From NCBI GenBank assembly GCA_002197995.1, contig NGZR01000004.1, positions 4,278,001 through 4,342,000 of the forward strand: 64,000 nt of DNA. The letters are read 5' to 3'. Under the pieces are notes generated by a model. It made no database searches. It was not told where the DNA came from and saw only the letters and a program-made list of their open reading frames with translations. Below are positions 12,806-25,070 of the stretch, in pieces. The DNA is from Gaeumannomyces sp. JS-464 (lineage: Eukaryota > Ascomycota > Sordariomycetes > Magnaporthales > Magnaporthaceae). The position numbers were made by a program, and so were the translations under genes. Position 1 is the stretch's first letter. Each line of letters begins with the position of its first letter.

Positions 12806-15101
12806 TCATTCCAAATCGAGCCGCTCCGCAGCCCCCTCGGCGTCCCACCTCACGGTCAGCGGCTCGTGGTGGTCCGAGTAGCGCTCCCCCCCGACCTGGA
12901 CCTCGAACTTCAGGTCGGCGGAGGCGACGATGACGACGATCTCGAACTGGCAGGCGCGGTACTTCTTCCTGCCGAACAGGTGGTAGCGGCCGCCCGTCTT
13001 CATGGTCACGAGCTTGGACTTGTCGATGCCGGAAAGGTTGCTGTCGAGGGTGCAGATCTTGGTCGCCTTCTTCAGCCGCATGTTGGACGGGAGGGTCCCG
13101 GCGTCGCCGCCGTTCTGGACTATCTCGAAGCTCCACTCGAACGAGTCGTCCCCGTCCACCGGCATGGTGAACTGGTGCATGGGTGGCTTGTGGGGGTGTA
13201 TTTTGTCGCCCTTCATTAGGTGTTTGGGTTCGTCAGCAAATAAGTCATGGGCTCGGTTCGTGCACTGGTGGGCGACATTCATGTCGAGAACCTCCTCCTC
13301 CATCGACGCGGCGTCCTCCGCCTCACCTTTTGGACCAGCCATTTAATCTGGTTCTTGGCCCATTTCTTGCTCGGGTCAATGGGGTCCGGCACCATCTCCT
13401 CGTCCACATGTCGCTTGGGGTCGAAGGGCACCTGGACCAGGATGCCGTACGAGGCGCGGGCGATGCGCGTTGCGAGCACCGGCTTGCCGCCATATAGGTC
13501 CTGCTGCCGGTTCAGGAGAAGACCGCGCACGACGACCAGCTGCGGGTCGTGGGCGCAGATGAACTCGGCGCCGTCGGCCCGCTCGTGCGGGTCATCCCTG
13601 AACGCCTTTTTCAGCTGGCTTCTCACGTAGGTGGAGGCGCCCAGCCCTCCAGACAAGATGATCTTCTTCTGTTGCGTGCCGAGGAGACGCCGTTTTTTCC
13701 CCCGCCGTCAGTAACTCCGTATCAGGCCGCGGCGTCCCTGGCAGATGGGCTACTTACAACCTGGTCCTCGTAGCCCTCCTTTTCCACCCAGGTTAGCAGG
13801 CCCTTTATCTTTTCAATGATGGTCCTGATGTGCCCATCGAATAGCGACTTGATCTCATCCCTAGAGCAAAAGTCGCCATCAGCGCTCCATTTTTCGTACT
13901 CCTTGCCCTCCGCTACCCCATTCCTCTTGCACTTATACGCCGAGCTTGGTCCATGGGTACATACTCCGAGAAGCACATTTGGCCGCCTTTGACGTCCAGG
14001 GTGGGCAGGTTGACATTGGTGGATAGTTCGTCGACGCGGACCCAATATGGCGGCTCCCACCCAGAACGCACATCGCCAAAGTACCTTTTCAGGTTCTCAA
14101 AGGGTTGCGAACATGCCATCCGGGCCGCCGAGTCGGGACCCATATCGGACGCATCGCTGCTGTTGGCGTCGATGCGCTCCTGCACCAGCTGCTGGAAATC
14201 ACGGTTGATCAGCGTGGACCCGACAGCGAAGCCACGCACCGTCCCAACCTGGTCAATCTCCTGCCAGTTGGGATCGATGGACGTGGCCCTGACCAGCGCA
14301 AGGTCAGTGGTGCCTCCGCCGGCGTCTATGCACAGGAAGAGATCCCCTTTGTAGAATTTGGTGTTGGGGCTTTGGAGCGCCGCAATGGCTGCTGCTTCCG
14401 CCTCGGTCAAGTCCACGATTGATCTGTGGCGCTTGTGGTCTCTGGCGAACCCGGCGTTGAAGATGCAGGTCTTGAGGTCGTTCAGGATCTCGGGCGCCGT
14501 CCACGTCGTGGGCACGCTAAAGACGAATTCGATAGCGAGGCTGCCCCATTTCGCAGCATCACCGCTGCCTATCCCGCCCCCGAGCTTGGCCGTGATGCTA
14601 CCTTCAATATGCTGGTACACACAACGAAGGTAGTCCGTCGCTATCTGTAGGGCATGCTCGTGTGTTGCTGGGATTTTCGAAGCTTGGCCAGATGATTGGT
14701 GGCCGGCCAGCATAGCACGGTCGACAAACAACTTGAACAGCGAGAATGGCTCGCGCGTGCGGGTGGCCGCGTCGTACGCACAGCCGAAGCCCCAAGACGA
14801 CACCCTGTTCTCATCCTTGGACAAGATCCTGTCGTCGTCGTGGTACATGATCTTGGACGGCACCTTCTGCTCGAAGTCACCTTCACGGCGCGGCCAGTCT
14901 TGGATCACCTGGATCGGCTCCATTCCCGCCCCTGGGCGGCCGCAGCGAACCCAAGCCACGCCTGGGTAGTATCCATGGGCGCTGTTAGTTCATCGACTCC
15001 CTTCAGCACCAAAGCGCTTGGGAGTAGCAGCTGCTCGCCGAGACGGTACCTGTATAGGTCGTGCCGAAGTCCACGCCGACAATTAGATCCGGCGGTGGCA
15101 T
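12806..15101 (-). CDS. Hsp70-like ATPase (HSPA12-type), first of two
   Basis: Actin/Hsp70-fold ATPase of the divergent HSPA12-like group that is expanded in filamentous fungi; the client is unknown. Exons on the minus strand: 15101-15050, 14961-13758, 13668-12806, with introns of 88 and 89 nt. Phosphate-1 motif is VGVDFGTTYTG, split by the first intron as in the paralogue at 21636. Phosphate-2 motif is CIDAGGGTTDLAL. The adenosine motif is IILSGGLGASTYV at the start of exon 3. The C-terminal part is a beta-rich region without a classical Hsp70 substrate lid. The frame must change near 13990 and near 13345, where one extra G would restore VQKGE. All nucleotide-binding motifs are conserved, so the gene is probably functional and the breaks are probably sequence errors. 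Confidence 0.8.
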
Positions 15102-15597
15102 GGCGGCACTCCTCGGGGGTGCCCCACGAATATTCCGTAGGAGGTTCATGGCGTCCAAGGAGCTCAGCAAGCTTAGGGCAGGGAAGGGCCGGCTAGAGTC
15201 GTGAGTAAGATGATTAAGAAGTCTTCGAATATGCAGACTCGACCCGCGGTGACCTCCAGGAGTGCGAGACTACCACGTTGAAAGGAGCAGGTTGCCCTCC
15301 TTGTACCAGTTGACGGTCGATCAAGGCAGGCTCCCGTCTTTTGAGATCTCCGTCTCCTGCAGTGCCACAAGTGTAAAAAGTCGTTGAAGCACAAATGTAG
15401 CCCCACCTCCTGATTACGTGTTTGTACTTGGAAGCGCCCGCCCTCGAATCCCAACTTCAGCCGCACATGGCTGGCGCCCCTGAGTTGCAGCAGATCATCC
15501 CCGAGCCACCTATCACGCTGGCGCCCTTACAAATAGGAGGAAAGCCGGTCTGCGCGCCGAAATGACCAGCGCCACTGCCCGCCAGCTTTCTGGGAAG
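15102..15597. promoter_or_regulatory. Divergent promoter region
   Basis: About 500 bases between the start of the minus-strand Hsp70-like gene and the plus-strand membrane-protein gene. Both promoters must lie here. I see no recognisable binding site. Confidence 0.4.
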
Positions 15598-17007
15598 ATG
15601 GATTGGGAGACCGCAGATGGGCTCAGACACCACTTTTTGCATATATTATTGTTTCTACCGGCCCTTTTGACCCTCGATCTCCCCAAGCAGTCAACCCGAA
15701 CTTGGGCCCATTTGCAGACGGCATCTCCCCCGAACACCGTAACACCTCCTGGTAGTATGTTCGACGATGGACAGCCCTCGCTTGGCCTTGGGCGCAGGCA
15801 GAACCCGCTTCCGCCAGCCACCGCCACGTCCACTACTATTACCAGCACCACTTCCACAATTTTGAGCAGCATCACGCTCACCATCACCAACCACTTCCCA
15901 TCTAACATTACCACCACCAGCTATGTAACCTCGACACAAACCATCACGGATACCTCCACACCCCACCTGTGTGTCCGTCGCCATGCCTGGCCTCTGGGGT
16001 TGTGGCCGGGATCGCGGTGGCGTGCTTCGTGGGAGGCATCGTCATCGGCCTGCTTGTCGCGTGGGCTCCCGCACGGAACAGGCGGAAACGCGATGGCAAG
16101 GCTGCCAGCGCCGGCGCGATCGGGGTCTACCGAGACAGTGCCAGCAACACCGCGCGAACCCACAAGCATGGGCCCCAAGGATCACTCGAGCTCAGCGCGA
16201 TCCTTCCCATGGCCACGCCCAAGAGCGAGATCCTGTCGACCCTGTCCTCCGTGGGCCAGCTGATCCAGCAGCACGTCTTGAACAAGTACCACGACGACCG
16301 GGTCCCGGCCAACCAGGCCGAGCTTGCGCAAGCGCTGCGTAGCCTAGGTCTCGGAGAGGCCGGCCAGGACATTTCGCCCGACCACCTTGCCTCCTTGGCG
16401 CTGGATGCTCGCTCGCGGAAGGCCGCTCTGCAGCACGTCCTCTCATTCGTCATATTCTCAAGCCTCGACTTGGCTAGTGCCCGCCGGCAGGCATCTCTCC
16501 TCCCACCCCTGTCGTGGACTTTGTCCGCATGTGTCCCCCGCCCGAAAGCGCAGAAGGTAGGTTGCGCCGCCCCCAAATGTGTGGAACGTGGACGGGCATC
16601 ATGGTCACGGTCACTGCTGACACTCTCTCTGAAGGCTTGCAAAACGAAACGGCCCAGGCTGCCTCAAAGTGGAGGGTGCTGTCCGCCTTCCTGCTCCACC
16701 CTCACAAGAGCAGAAGGTCTGCCCTGACCAAACACGGCGGTGGTGGCGCCGCAGGCGAAGGCGCTGGCGGGGGCGCTCAAGGGCTTCTTGGAGCCGTTCG
16801 CCGGCCCCGGTCAGGCTGCGAAATCTCCTCAACGTGCTGGTCAAGTCCGCCGAGCTCGGCTACATGCTGCTCTCGCACCCCAACGACTGGGCGTTCTTCC
16901 ACTCGGCAGGCTCTGGCAACGGCCCCAAGAAGGCCCTAGTCGTCACCGCAGGCCTCTGCACCAGGACTTGCAGCGACGGCGTGCGGCGCAGGAACCCTGG
17001 CGCGTAG
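15598..17007 (+). CDS. Ser/Thr-rich single-pass membrane protein with a C-terminal helical domain
   Basis: The ATG at 15598 gives a short N-terminus followed by a hydrophobic signal-like segment (HFLHILLFLPALLTLDLP); an in-frame ATG at 15562 is an alternative. Next is a region extremely rich in Thr and Ser (for example TSTTITSTTSTILSS), probably O-glycosylated. A membrane helix follows (VVAGIAVACFVGGIVIGLLV), then a basic stop-transfer sequence RNRRKR and a cytoplasmic domain of unknown fold. An intron at about 16558-16635 (gtaggt to ctgaag) fits. Frame changes are needed at ccc-rich sites near 15961-15964 and 16500, and near 16750 and 16815. The end at 17007 follows a well-formed stretch (SAELGYMLLSHPNDWAFF). 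A surface sensor is a reasonable guess; no family is certain. Confidence 0.6.
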
Positions 17008-17664
17008 AGCAGCATCCTGTTGGCGTCCAGCTATAGACAGAGCCCGGGGGGTTTCCCCTTCTCGTTAGGTTGCACGCGGGTTGATAGGTGGTTAATGCAT
17101 AGTGGCGTCGGATAGCTGAAAATTACCACATGCGGCGTCACCACTCCCTTGCCCGCACCGCGAAACAACACTGCCTGCCTATGCACTCACCGTCGCAGCC
17201 TTACCTGGGCAAGTTAAATTATTGGCTGGCATTCCCGAGTGCTGCACACCGGTCACGAATCCACTAGCATAGTAGCGTAGAGCTCGGCCTCGCTGGGAGG
17301 AGAAAAAGGGGCGCTGTCAGGGACCCCGCCTCTCGCAAGAAAGGGCCGAACGGTGCTTTGCATTAGCAGCTGTCCAGGAAGACCCTAAATCTGGAAATCC
17401 GTTCTTCCCGCACCGCCCAGTGGCTGCCTCCCGCAAACCTCTGGCTGGTAGTTAGTCTATCCTGCTTTGACGATTACAGATATCTCACCCAGTTGGGAGG
17501 ACCTCGCCGTCTCGCTGCTTGTTGGTGTTCATCACGGCATCCTGGAAGGCGTCACAGCCCTCTGGCTCTCTCACCCTCGACCATCCATTATCAACATTTG
17601 ACACGCATTGTCAAGGTATCGGCAGTGAAACCATCAAAGCAGCCGAGAATTTCCCACCACATCA
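17008..17664. other. Intergenic region
   Basis: About 650 bases without a supported gene. It should contain the terminator of the upstream membrane-protein gene and the promoter of the gene starting at 17665. Confidence 0.4.
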
Positions 17665-18979
17665 ATGAACCCCGCCATAGAGCCCGCTTTCGCATTCGCT
17701 TCCGCCGGCGTGAGGTTGGCAGGCCAGGCGGCCTTCTTCACCATTGAGCTGACCCAGGCCCCGGATCAGATCCGCCGATGTCTCGAGCTGGCGCGCACCT
17801 GCAAAGAGTCTTTGGACCGGCTCATCAGGGAAAAGAACCAACACGGGGCCTCTATGCAGCCCAATGAGCTGAGAGAGGTCGAGAAAATCATCAGCTCTGC
17901 ACGCAGGGGGCTCCAGGAGGTCTACGACATCTTCGAGCCGTGCTACACGCCGCAGCCCGACGGCATCAGCTTCAAAATGAACCTTAAGGAGCGCATGCAA
18001 TGGACGCTTTTGAACTCTGATGACTTTATGCGCATGGTGCCCGTCATCGCGGGCCACAACAACGCGGTCCAGCACGAAATCACGCGGATCTGCATGAATA
18101 GAGTGCTGGCATCAACGAGCCACCCTATTCCGCCTCCTGCGGCAGGGGAGGAGCGAAAAGAGAGAGATGCCGAGGCCGACTGCGTCTTCTCCCCTGGTGA
18201 CAAAACCATCGATGCAGCAGAAGGTCAGTACTTTTTTCCGCCCATCGGTTTTGGAGCGCTACCCATCCTGTTTCTCCCCCTGGATCTCCTCAGCCATGGT
18301 GATATTTTCTCTGACCAGCTTGTAGTGGCCTCCCCTACAACGTCCCCACAGCCAACACCCCTCTGGTGTGACGAAGGCACCGATCCAAGCGCTCAGAAAC
18401 GAGGGCTTCACAGGGGGGACACAAGGAGCAGATTTCGCTTTCCTCCGATGGTGCTACCAAGCCTGTCGCGCCAAAAGTCCGCCGCCTCCCTCGCGCAGTC
18501 GCCCGACCCGACCCGCCGCGCCTGTCCTTCACGTCCATCCGCACGGTAGACAGCAGCTCCTCCACCGGCAGCAGCGTCACCTCGCCCCAGCGGACTCCGG
18601 GCGCCCTCCTCGGCGACTGTCCCCGCGCAGCCAGCGAGAGAACATCGTGTCGCTGGACGACGAGGGTGGCGTCGACGGCAGCGTGGCCGCGCCCATCGTC
18701 GTGTCCATCGGCACGACGGGCGGAAGCGCCGCCGCCGCCGCTGACGCCGCGTCTCCCCAGGCTTCGGGCCGTCTCCTTGGCCTCTGCCTCCCACGGAGCC
18801 AGCGAGAAAACATTGTCCCGCTAGACCCCGAGAGTGAGGGCCTCGACCTACCACTCCCCACCCTGCCGCCGGACGCCCCGCCGTCGAGCACCCTTGACGA
18901 TCTTCTTCCGCCTTTCGGGCCTATTCCGCCGCTCACGCTCCATTTGCCCGGCCAAGGCACGGACGCACTGGTGCTCTGA
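17665..18979 (+). CDS. Unknown protein: helical N-terminal domain and repeated C-terminal motif
   Basis: The first about 180 residues form a helical domain starting MNPAIEPAFAFASAGVRLAG and continuing with amphipathic helices. I cannot assign it, but its size, hydrophobic start and position resemble fungal N-terminal effector-type domains found before NLR-like proteins. An intron probably begins at gtcagt near 18223 and ends at ttgtag near 18330. The C-terminal half is Ser/Pro-rich and disordered. It holds two near-identical stretches, SQRENIVSLDDE (within 18626-18664) and SQRENIVPLDPE (within 18794-18832), in the same frame and 56 codons apart. Frame changes are needed near 18410 (a G6 run) and near 18620 to reach the repeat frame. 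No enzymatic motif is visible. Confidence 0.5.
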
Positions 18980-19658
18980 GAAGGCCCGGCCTTCGGAACC
19001 ACTGCTTCTTTCTGCAACTCCTGCTCAGCTGAAACACACGAGCTTTCTTTTCCTCTTTTGATACCACACACTTGACAGCACCGCAGCCATCACCAAAAGA
19101 GCGATGATATTGGGAACCATTATTATGTACCTAGGCTTGGAGGTTTCAAATCCTTTTCCGTTTCGCTACGTCTCAGGGGCTAGTTTGGTGGTGCCGCATT
19201 ACAAAGCAGGGCTGATTGCTGACGGATGTGAGACAAGAGACGTTCCATAGTGAGGTAGCTTACAGTTAGGTGCCTACCTAGGTAGTTAGTTACCTCGCCA
19301 TGCAAACCTTTTCACCTGAGCAATGCCAGAATTCCTGGATAAGTACTCCTTTCTACTGCCACTATGAGATCCATACATTGTAATTCGCCACTGTAGCCAA
19401 CCTAAATGCGAACCCTCATCATCTGCCCAGTTCCTGCTGAGACGCACCTCCTCAAACGTCAAGTTCCTCCAGAGTCTATCACGGATGGTGCTGGCCTTCC
19501 TAGGCTAGCCCTGATTCGGGCGCCAGACAAAGGCCTTGCACAGGACCGTGTTCTCGTTCAGGCGCTGGCCAGCTCCATTTCCCCACTTCACAAGAGCCGG
19601 CGACGCCAAAAGGACGACGGGTCCCTCCCCATCCTCGTCATCATCCGCCATGCGGGCG
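18980..19658. other. Intergenic region with tacctaggta-type motifs
   Basis: There is no supported gene here. Short palindrome-like motifs (gtacctagg near 19125, ctacctaggtag near 19274) echo the one at 121-133. Such motifs between genes are of unknown role. The right half lies beyond the 3' end of the minus-strand coiled-coil gene. Confidence 0.35.
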
Positions 19659-21262
19659 TTAATCCCGAGCGACGTCGGGATCAGTGGTCATTAACGGGTC
19701 TTCGGCGGCTTTGTGGTATTGCGCCTCTTGTAGGTCGGGAAACACGAGCTCGTACAGAGCCCTCTCTTTGCTTGTGATGATAGCCAGCTCAATGGCCGCT
19801 TGCAGAACCGGCTCCAGCTCCCGCTTTATATTTTCTTCGACGATATGGCGAACGTCATCGATGGTTATCTGTATCGTCTTTTGATCTCTGAGTGGAGAAG
19901 GTCCACGAATGCGCGCTTGAGCGTCCTGTACGCGATCTTGATACCAAGGGTCCTTGCTTCGAAGTCGGCACTGGGCGGTAAGGCTCGCCACTCGCAGTCA
20001 CCTCTGAGGTGGCTAAAGAGTACAATAGACATATATTAGTACTTCCAGCTGGAGCAGAGGGGCTCGTGGGGTGCCCACCGGGGTCTGGGAACACGGCCGG
20101 ATAATGCACTCCGATGTCATGTGCCGCCGGGGATGCAAGGGCGGCAAACGGCCGCCAGGGGTCGAACAGCTCACACGCCAGGAAGTTCCAGACCACGGCT
20201 CTAAGCATCAATGCCCGCACGCTAGGGTCTGACTGAGAGACCTCGGGGCCCGCCGGTCGTACCATTGAGGCTTCACCGCACGCTCGCCCCACCGCTCGAG
20301 GGGCACAGCCTTGGCTAACTTATCCAATGTGATGACCTCTGTCTCTCCGCCGCCGGTTCCGACGCTGTTGCTGATGGCAGCGCTGCGACGCAGAAGTACG
20401 CCGATTTTGCGGTTCACCTTGTTGAAGGCGTTCGCAACGGTGCTGTCGAAGGCGGGCTCATGCCGGTCCACGTGGGCAAGTGCGTCCTGCTGCAGCCTGG
20501 CGATGATTTCATCTTTCTCGGCCAGCTTCGCCTGGGCCTCCTTCTTGATGTCGTTGATGACACTGTTCTTCTCGGCAATCTCCCTAGCAGCCTCTTGCCT
20601 CACAGTGTTATAGGCCTCACGATACTCGGTTATCCTAGCCTTGGCTTCCTTCTTCACTTGATAAAAGTCCCTGCTACTGTCGGCTTGCTTTTTTTCGGCG
20701 TCGAATAGAAGCTGCTTTTGTTTACGGCATAGGGATAACGACTGCCGCAGCTCTTTCTTAACTTCGTCGATCTCCTCCGCCTGCTTTTTCTCCATGGCAA
20801 GATGATCGGTCAGCGAGTCTTGCTGGTCGTCCTGGGGGTGACCCAGTTTCCCTTCGTTTGGGTCTGGGGAAGATTCTGGCTTGGTCTCGGGTTCGATGCT
20901 GGGGGAGTGCATGTCGAGCTGTTCGCTCTGGGATCCATGGCCGCGCGCTCGTGGCCATCCCCGGTATTGTTGGTCTGAATGTTACCCGAAACCATCCTGG
21001 TCGTATCGGCGTTCCAGGGGCTATCATCTCTTTCCGGGGTACGGCTTCGAGTCTCGGTCCGAGGCCCGGTGGAAGAGCCAAGCCGGACGCGGGAGGAAAT
21101 GGCCTTATACATGGCTTTCATGTCGTCAAAAGTTCTTGCAACACAGAAAAGACCTGCAGAGTTGATATCCAGACTGTTGTAGCCGCCGAGGGGAAGGCAG
21201 GTGGATTGGGTGCCTCGGCCTGAGGCTAGGGAGATACCGTGCCTATCTGCCTTGGGGGCCAC
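19659..21262 (-). CDS. Coiled-coil protein of unknown function
   Basis: Read from 21262 on the minus strand. The N-terminal part is Ser/Thr/Pro-rich and disordered. The central part (about 20850-20470) is a long charged coiled coil rich in Glu, Lys and Gln (for example EKKQAEEIDEVKKELRQSL). A folded C-terminal region has stretches such as VRALMLRAVVWNFLACELF and, near the end, KRELEPVLQAAIELAIITSK. Frame changes or introns are needed near 20930, 20245, 20030 (probable intron ending ctctttag) and 19885. This order, coiled coil then a compact C-terminal domain, is common in uncharacterised fungal proteins. The gene is divergent from the second Hsp70-like gene and shares its promoter region. I do not recognise a family. 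Confidence 0.6.
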
Positions 21263-21635
21263 TGCTTGTGCGGGCTTAAAACGCCGCGCTTGATCGGCCC
21301 TTTGGGGATAAAGAGCGGCCGCGCGATCTGTCGCTTTATGGCACCAGTGGCATCGAGAGGATAAAGGAACGTGCTTGACGGTTATCTAGTGAAAGACACC
21401 GTGGTGCGCGATCCTCCAAGATATGTTGTATGGCGTAAGCGATCAATTCGCCTGTGTTTGTCGGGACAAGGAGCTATCTGGGGGCCTGGCGATCAGTAAC
21501 GCGGGGTTTGGGTGACCTGTGGTCCCGTGACCCTACCAGTCGATTGTCACGGCAGCTTTCCCTGCCCAAGTGCCCAAGGAGCCCAATCTTCCAACCGTAA
21601 ACCACAACCCTCAACCTCGATCAGCGACCGCAAAC
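21263..21635. promoter_or_regulatory. Divergent promoter between coiled-coil and Hsp70-like genes
   Basis: About 370 bases separate the two start codons. Both promoters must lie here, and co-regulation is possible. I see no heat-shock-type element that I would defend. Confidence 0.4.
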
Positions 21636-23972
21636 ATGGCGCAAGCAAGGATCGTGATCGGCTTGGACTTTGGCACAACCTTCTCGTACGTCTTAAACAG
21701 AAGCGGTCGTGAGTTCTTTCGGATCCATCTGACTTGCCTTTCCCCCCGCATTTAGCGGGGTTGCGTACAGCGATAAGCCCGACGCGCCTGTCGAGCAGAT
21801 CAATGTCGTGCAGACCTGGAAGGGCGCGGGCTCTATCACGAGCAAGGAGAAGGTGCCTTCGAGGATCGCGTACCTGCCGCCGCCGCCCGGGCAGATCACC
21901 GGTGTCAAGGTGGTGGGGCGACGAGATCAAGCCGCGCCAGCACAAGGTCCCCATCCATGCGTGCATGAAGCTCCGCCTCGACGATAAGCACAAGTCGTCC
22001 CCCGAGCTGAAGGAGCTCATGACGCTCCTATCTGCCGACGTCAGCGACCTCGAGAGCGACCTCATCCAGAGCCACGGCACTTGGCAGAGCCGTCTTCAAC
22101 AGGCCGCTCGCGCCAGCCCTCCTGCCTACCCCGGCAAGAATGTGGTAGAGATCATCACGGATCTCCTCTCCGAGATTCGCATTAATACCTACGACGAGCT
22201 CAAAAAGCGCTATGGCGAGGCTGTGCTTTCCAGCATGCGAAAGGAGCTCGTGGTCACCGTCCCAGCTGTCTGGAGTGAGCGCGCCAAAGGCCTAACACTC
22301 AAGGCTGTCATGGGCGCTGGCTGGGCGGCCGACAAGATCTCGACGGTAACTGAGCCAGAGGCGGCCGCCATTTACACCCTGCGTGGCATGGCAGAGAGTT
22401 CCAGCAAGGTTGAGATCAGCGTCGGCGATACCTTTGTGCTCTGCGACGCCGGCGGCGGCACCGTAGATCTTGTCTCATACAAGGTCACTCATGTCGAGCC
22501 CCACTTCCACGTCGAGGAGGCGGTGGTAGGCGATGGTGAGAAGTGTGGTGCCTCCTTCATTGATAAGGTGGGTTGAGATTTCCTATTTCCTCTTCCTATT
22601 CCCTTTTCTTCTGGCTTATATATATACTAACATTCCAGTAATACTTGCAGGAATTCCTGTCCTGGCTCCAGAAGTGGATTGGCACCACCCGGTTCAACCA
22701 GATTCCCCTGGACAAGAAACGTCATGGTAGCCAGATGATGAGAGAGTTCGAGGCGAACAAGTTCGGTTTCGATGGTAAGAAATAACTCCGATAAATATTT
22801 TAACACACTTTACCCCTGCGATATATAATATTTTTTGGTCGGCCGCCCTGATGCCTGAATCTTTTCACAATCAGGAACCGACGAGGGCATGGCAGTTCGC
22901 CTCCCAGGCGAGTGCGGCATAGTCGACGATTCGCGCCTTCAGGTAGAAGACGGAACGCTCTTCATGACCAGCGATCAGATGAAGCAGGTCTTCAGGCCAT
23001 GCGTCGATCGCGTGCTTAAACTCATCACCTCCCAGATCAACGCGGTCCTCAGCGCCGGCCATCGGAGGCCAAAAATGGTGTTCCTTGTGGGTGGTTTCGG
23101 CAAGAGCGACTACCTCTATGGGGTGGTTGAGAAGTACTGCTATCGTCTCGGGATCCAGGTCCGACGACCCCTTAACCCGTAAGTACCACCCACCCAGCTT
23201 CTTGTTACCCCCTCTCCTCCCCTCCTGTCACCCCCAACCCCCCATCCCCAAAACATATCGGCCTCGCATACCCACCCACCGCTCGCGATCCTGACAAAAC
23301 TTCACACCCCAAAAAGGTGGTCTGCCGTTGCGCGCGGTGCTGTCTGCCGTGGCCTCGAACTCGATTCTTCGTCCATTGTGGCCGTGAGGCTGTCCCGTGC
23401 ATTCTTTGGAACGCCTCTCAGTCAGGTGTTTGATCCGTCCAAGCATAGTCCTCTATGCTCGTACATCTGCAGTTACACAGGCTCAAGGATGGCCTCTGGC
23501 CAGATGTCGTGGCTACTGAACAAGTCGGAGCGCTTGCCCGAGTCGGATCCCAAGGTGATCAAGATTGGAGCCTGTCGCAATTTCTTCAACGCACGGCAAG
23601 CTACTTTCTCGGTGAGGCTTGTGACCTGCAGCGAGAACGTCGCACCGACGAGCGATACGCATCATTGTACGTTGTCTGACCTCCCTTTACCCTTGTTTTT
23701 TATTTTTTCTCTTTCTTTCCCTGCTTTGGGTACCGTTATTGACCGTTATCCATTTAACGAAACCAGCTGTGTATACCGTCTGCAAGGTTCACGCAGACCT
23801 GACAAACGTCCCTGTGGAAACTTTCCAGAGGGAAACGAACTACACAACCGGCATTGCGTACTACGAGGCTAATATTCAGCTCGAGGCTCGATTCCAGGGC
23901 GGCAACATTACCTGGCGGTGTCTGTATCAGGGCCAGGAAGTAGGATCAACCACTGTCACCTACGACTACTAA
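21636..23972 (+). CDS. Hsp70-like ATPase (HSPA12-type), second of two
   Basis: Same family as the gene at 12806-15101. Exons: 21636-21685, 21756-22567, 22651-22774, 22875-23178, 23327-23666, 23767-23972, all with GT-AG borders. They total about 610 codons, normal for fungal HSPA12-like proteins. Motifs in order: phosphate-1 VIGLDFGTTFSGVAYS (split by intron 1 inside the FGTT motif region, as in the paralogue), the stretch ELVVTVPAVWS, TEPEAAAIYTL, phosphate-2 LCDAGGGTVDLVSY, and adenosine motif VFLVGGFGKSDYL. The C-terminal part contains FFNARQATFSVRL and ends in a beta-rich tail. One frame change is needed near 21915-21925 (ggtggtgggg), where one base is extra or two are missing. Otherwise the gene reads cleanly, making it the best-preserved host gene near the transposon island. 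Confidence 0.85.
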
Positions 23973-24622
23973 TTAATGCGAGAGGTCCTGGCTGCGCCGA
24001 GCGGAGAGGACAAAGGCACCTACCCGTGCCACTTGACGAAGCGGGAGTCTGCTTGTATCCGGCTGGTGGTATCAATTGTGACTCGATTTAAGGTCTCGGC
24101 TGCCCGAGCAAGGAAAGGTTGAACATGGATCTGGCGCCTTTGTTCGCGCCCTTTGCACGGGCGAAAGCGAAGGGACGGGTCGGCGATGGCGATTTTATTT
24201 TCAGCTAATCATGCCCGCGGCAAAGCAATGGTGCATTCAAGTTCTGCATAGCCTCATGTGTGTCCCCTTGAGTCTTCTTACCTCACTCGCCGCAAGAAAG
24301 CACGCGTGGCAAATATCACGGCTAGAGACACTAGTAAACATGTTTTGGTTAATAGCGACCTAAGCGAAAAAGCGAGGATGGGGTGGAGGATGATTAAATG
24401 AACACCAAGCTAGGGGGAAACGGAGAGAGGCGGAGAACGGGAAATCCTTTGACCCTATATATACCGCTGCGCAGGGATCTTAGGCATCGTACTCATACAT
24501 GTTTAAGCGCCGTAATAGACCGGGAATCGGTAGGGCAAGAACGAGGGCTGTAAGGATGCTTAAAAGGCCCACTGAGCACGGATTCCCCCAGGAAATCCGC
24601 CTCCTTTCCAACAAGAGAACCA
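23973..24622. other. Intergenic region next to the transposon island
   Basis: About 650 bases between the stop of the Hsp70-like gene and the 3' end of the disrupted minus-strand gene. I see no gene and little sign of RIP. Confidence 0.4.
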
Positions 24623-24755
24623 CTAGTGGGCCGTCAAGAAGACGGCCTTGACAATACCGTGCACCGGCGTTCCGGGGAGCACCTTTTGCCCTGCTAAGAG
24701 AAGTTCGCCATCAAGACCGTCCTGGAAGTGGCAGTCCGCTTCGTCGTGCCGCGTA
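24623..24755 (-). pseudogene. 3' fragment of a host gene split by transposons
   Basis: On the minus strand this stretch reads as an open frame ending in TAG at 24625-24623. It includes HDEADCHFQDGLDGELLLAG and ends VKAVFLTAH. It is the missing C-terminal part of the gene whose 5' portion lies at 33922-34640. If the Tc1 element, the gypsy element and one copy of each duplication are removed, the Cys/His-rich end of the 5' part joins this fragment in the same frame, with the TA target forming part of a Thr codon. The protein family is unknown. Confidence 0.8.
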
Positions 24756-24756
24756 C

Positions 24757-25070
24757 TGTCACAAGGGTGCAATGCAGGCTTGAGAGGATTGATCTCTATT
24801 ATGAAAGCTAATAATCTTTCATGGCCTTAAGAGATGCTTAAGGAGCCAGAGTTTGCTGAGGGGATTCAGGAAGGACGCGGGGGTTAAATAGCCAGATTTA
24901 AATGGCCCGTGCCGGTGGCCCGTCCACTTGCGCCACCGCCGTTGGCCCGATTGGTAGCCCCATTCTAACGACTGGCTCCACTGCTCCGGCGTTTACTATC
25001 TGCAGGCGCTCGGGCCTTTGGGGCCTTTGTAAGGCTATTCCCATGGATCCCTGGGCTCCTCCGTGTGACA
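24757..25070 (-). repeat. Gypsy element 3' LTR (left copy)
   Basis: 314 bp, colinear with 31965-32278 without gaps at the points I checked. It is less RIP-mutated than the right copy. Confidence 0.92.
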
